NCBI GenBank assembly: GCA_900320285.1
Contig: ONRQ01000008.1
Location: 1-43,572, forward strand
DNA length: 43,572 nt
Direction: 5' to 3'
Source of the DNA: an uncultured Eubacteriales bacterium
Lineage (GTDB): Bacteria > Bacillota > Clostridia > Peptostreptococcales > Anaerovoracaceae
Under the pieces are notes generated by a model. It had not been told where the DNA came from. It saw nothing but the letters and a program-made list of their open reading frames with translations, and did not search any database. The translations under genes and the position numbers were made by a program. Shown piece by piece: positions 43,484 through 43,572 of the stretch. Within the stretch, counting starts at the first letter, position 1; each line of letters opens with the position of its first letter.

Positions 43484-43572
43484 GTATGACGGGCATGCCG
43501 TCAGTCTGTGGTGAAAGTCCACAAGGGGCGTAGTTGCCGACGAACCCCATAGCGACTTGCAAGGTTTGCATC
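43484..43572 (+). ncRNA. Probable 5' end (domain I) of a group II intron, cut by window edge
   Basis: After the terminator comes GTATG, a GACGG-N5-CCGTC hairpin (43488-43502), TGTGG-TGAAAGT-CCACA (43507-43523), a GGGG/CCCC closed helix (43525-43548) and AGCGACTTGCAAGG. This resembles the start of bacterial group II introns by eye, and class C introns typically insert just downstream of terminators. The reverse transcriptase and domains V-VI would lie beyond the window, so this is not proved. Confidence 0.5.

Overview
The window looks like chromosomal DNA of a low-to-mid GC anaerobic member of the Clostridia. The evidence is the hrcA-grpE-dnaK-dnaJ order under a CIRCE operator, strong AGGAGG-type ribosome binding sites, a butyrate kinase, a selenocysteine-containing SelD, YitT and DUF1015 proteins, and Gram-positive pilin-like surface proteins. 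Species cannot be decided from sequence alone; a gut or oral Eubacteriales lineage is a guess.

Layout. (1) 1-6870 is a cell-surface locus: two paralogous beta-helix adhesins (the first cut by the window edge), an FctA-like pilin/membrane protein and a two-domain pilin. Three of the four end in the same unusual (A/S)PTNV sorting-type tail. The beta-helix gene at 1081 and the FctA-like gene at 4330 are each preceded by the same module: two palindromes and a -35 box at exact 22-bp steps. A 22-bp tandem repeat array follows the pilin gene. (2) 6935-9687 holds a formate/nitrite-type channel and an ATP-grasp/esterase pair. (3) 9744-17086 is the CIRCE-controlled heat-shock operon followed by lon. 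(4) 17168-25379 is mostly housekeeping: two PLP enzymes with mirror-image divergent promoters, a GH25 lysozyme, exonuclease III, a small unknown protein, ribosomal protein S20, LepA and HemW. (5) 25393-30573 carries glycerol kinase, asparaginase, tRNA-Glu, a membrane-anchored MerR-type regulator with its own 19-bp-spacer promoter, the 3' remnant of a large serine recombinase, and an Rrf2 regulator. (6) 30802-36622 has an unknown protein, a YitT protein, a sodium/proline symporter and two tandem secreted papain/C39-like proteins. (7) 36709-43427 has DUF1015, a second aminotransferase, butyrate kinase, uracil permease and SelD. The right edge holds what looks like the 5' part of a group II intron placed directly after the selD terminator.

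How the parts fit. The surface locus is the most novel-looking part: it combines candidate isopeptide-stabilised pilins, beta-helix adhesins, a non-canonical anchoring motif with no sortase in view, and an undescribed-looking paired operator. In SelD the selenocysteine codon (UGA 42408-42410) is followed by a good bacterial SECIS-like hairpin; standard gene calling would start this gene almost 300 bases too late. Most transcription units end in clear Rho-independent terminators, several of them bidirectional between convergent genes.
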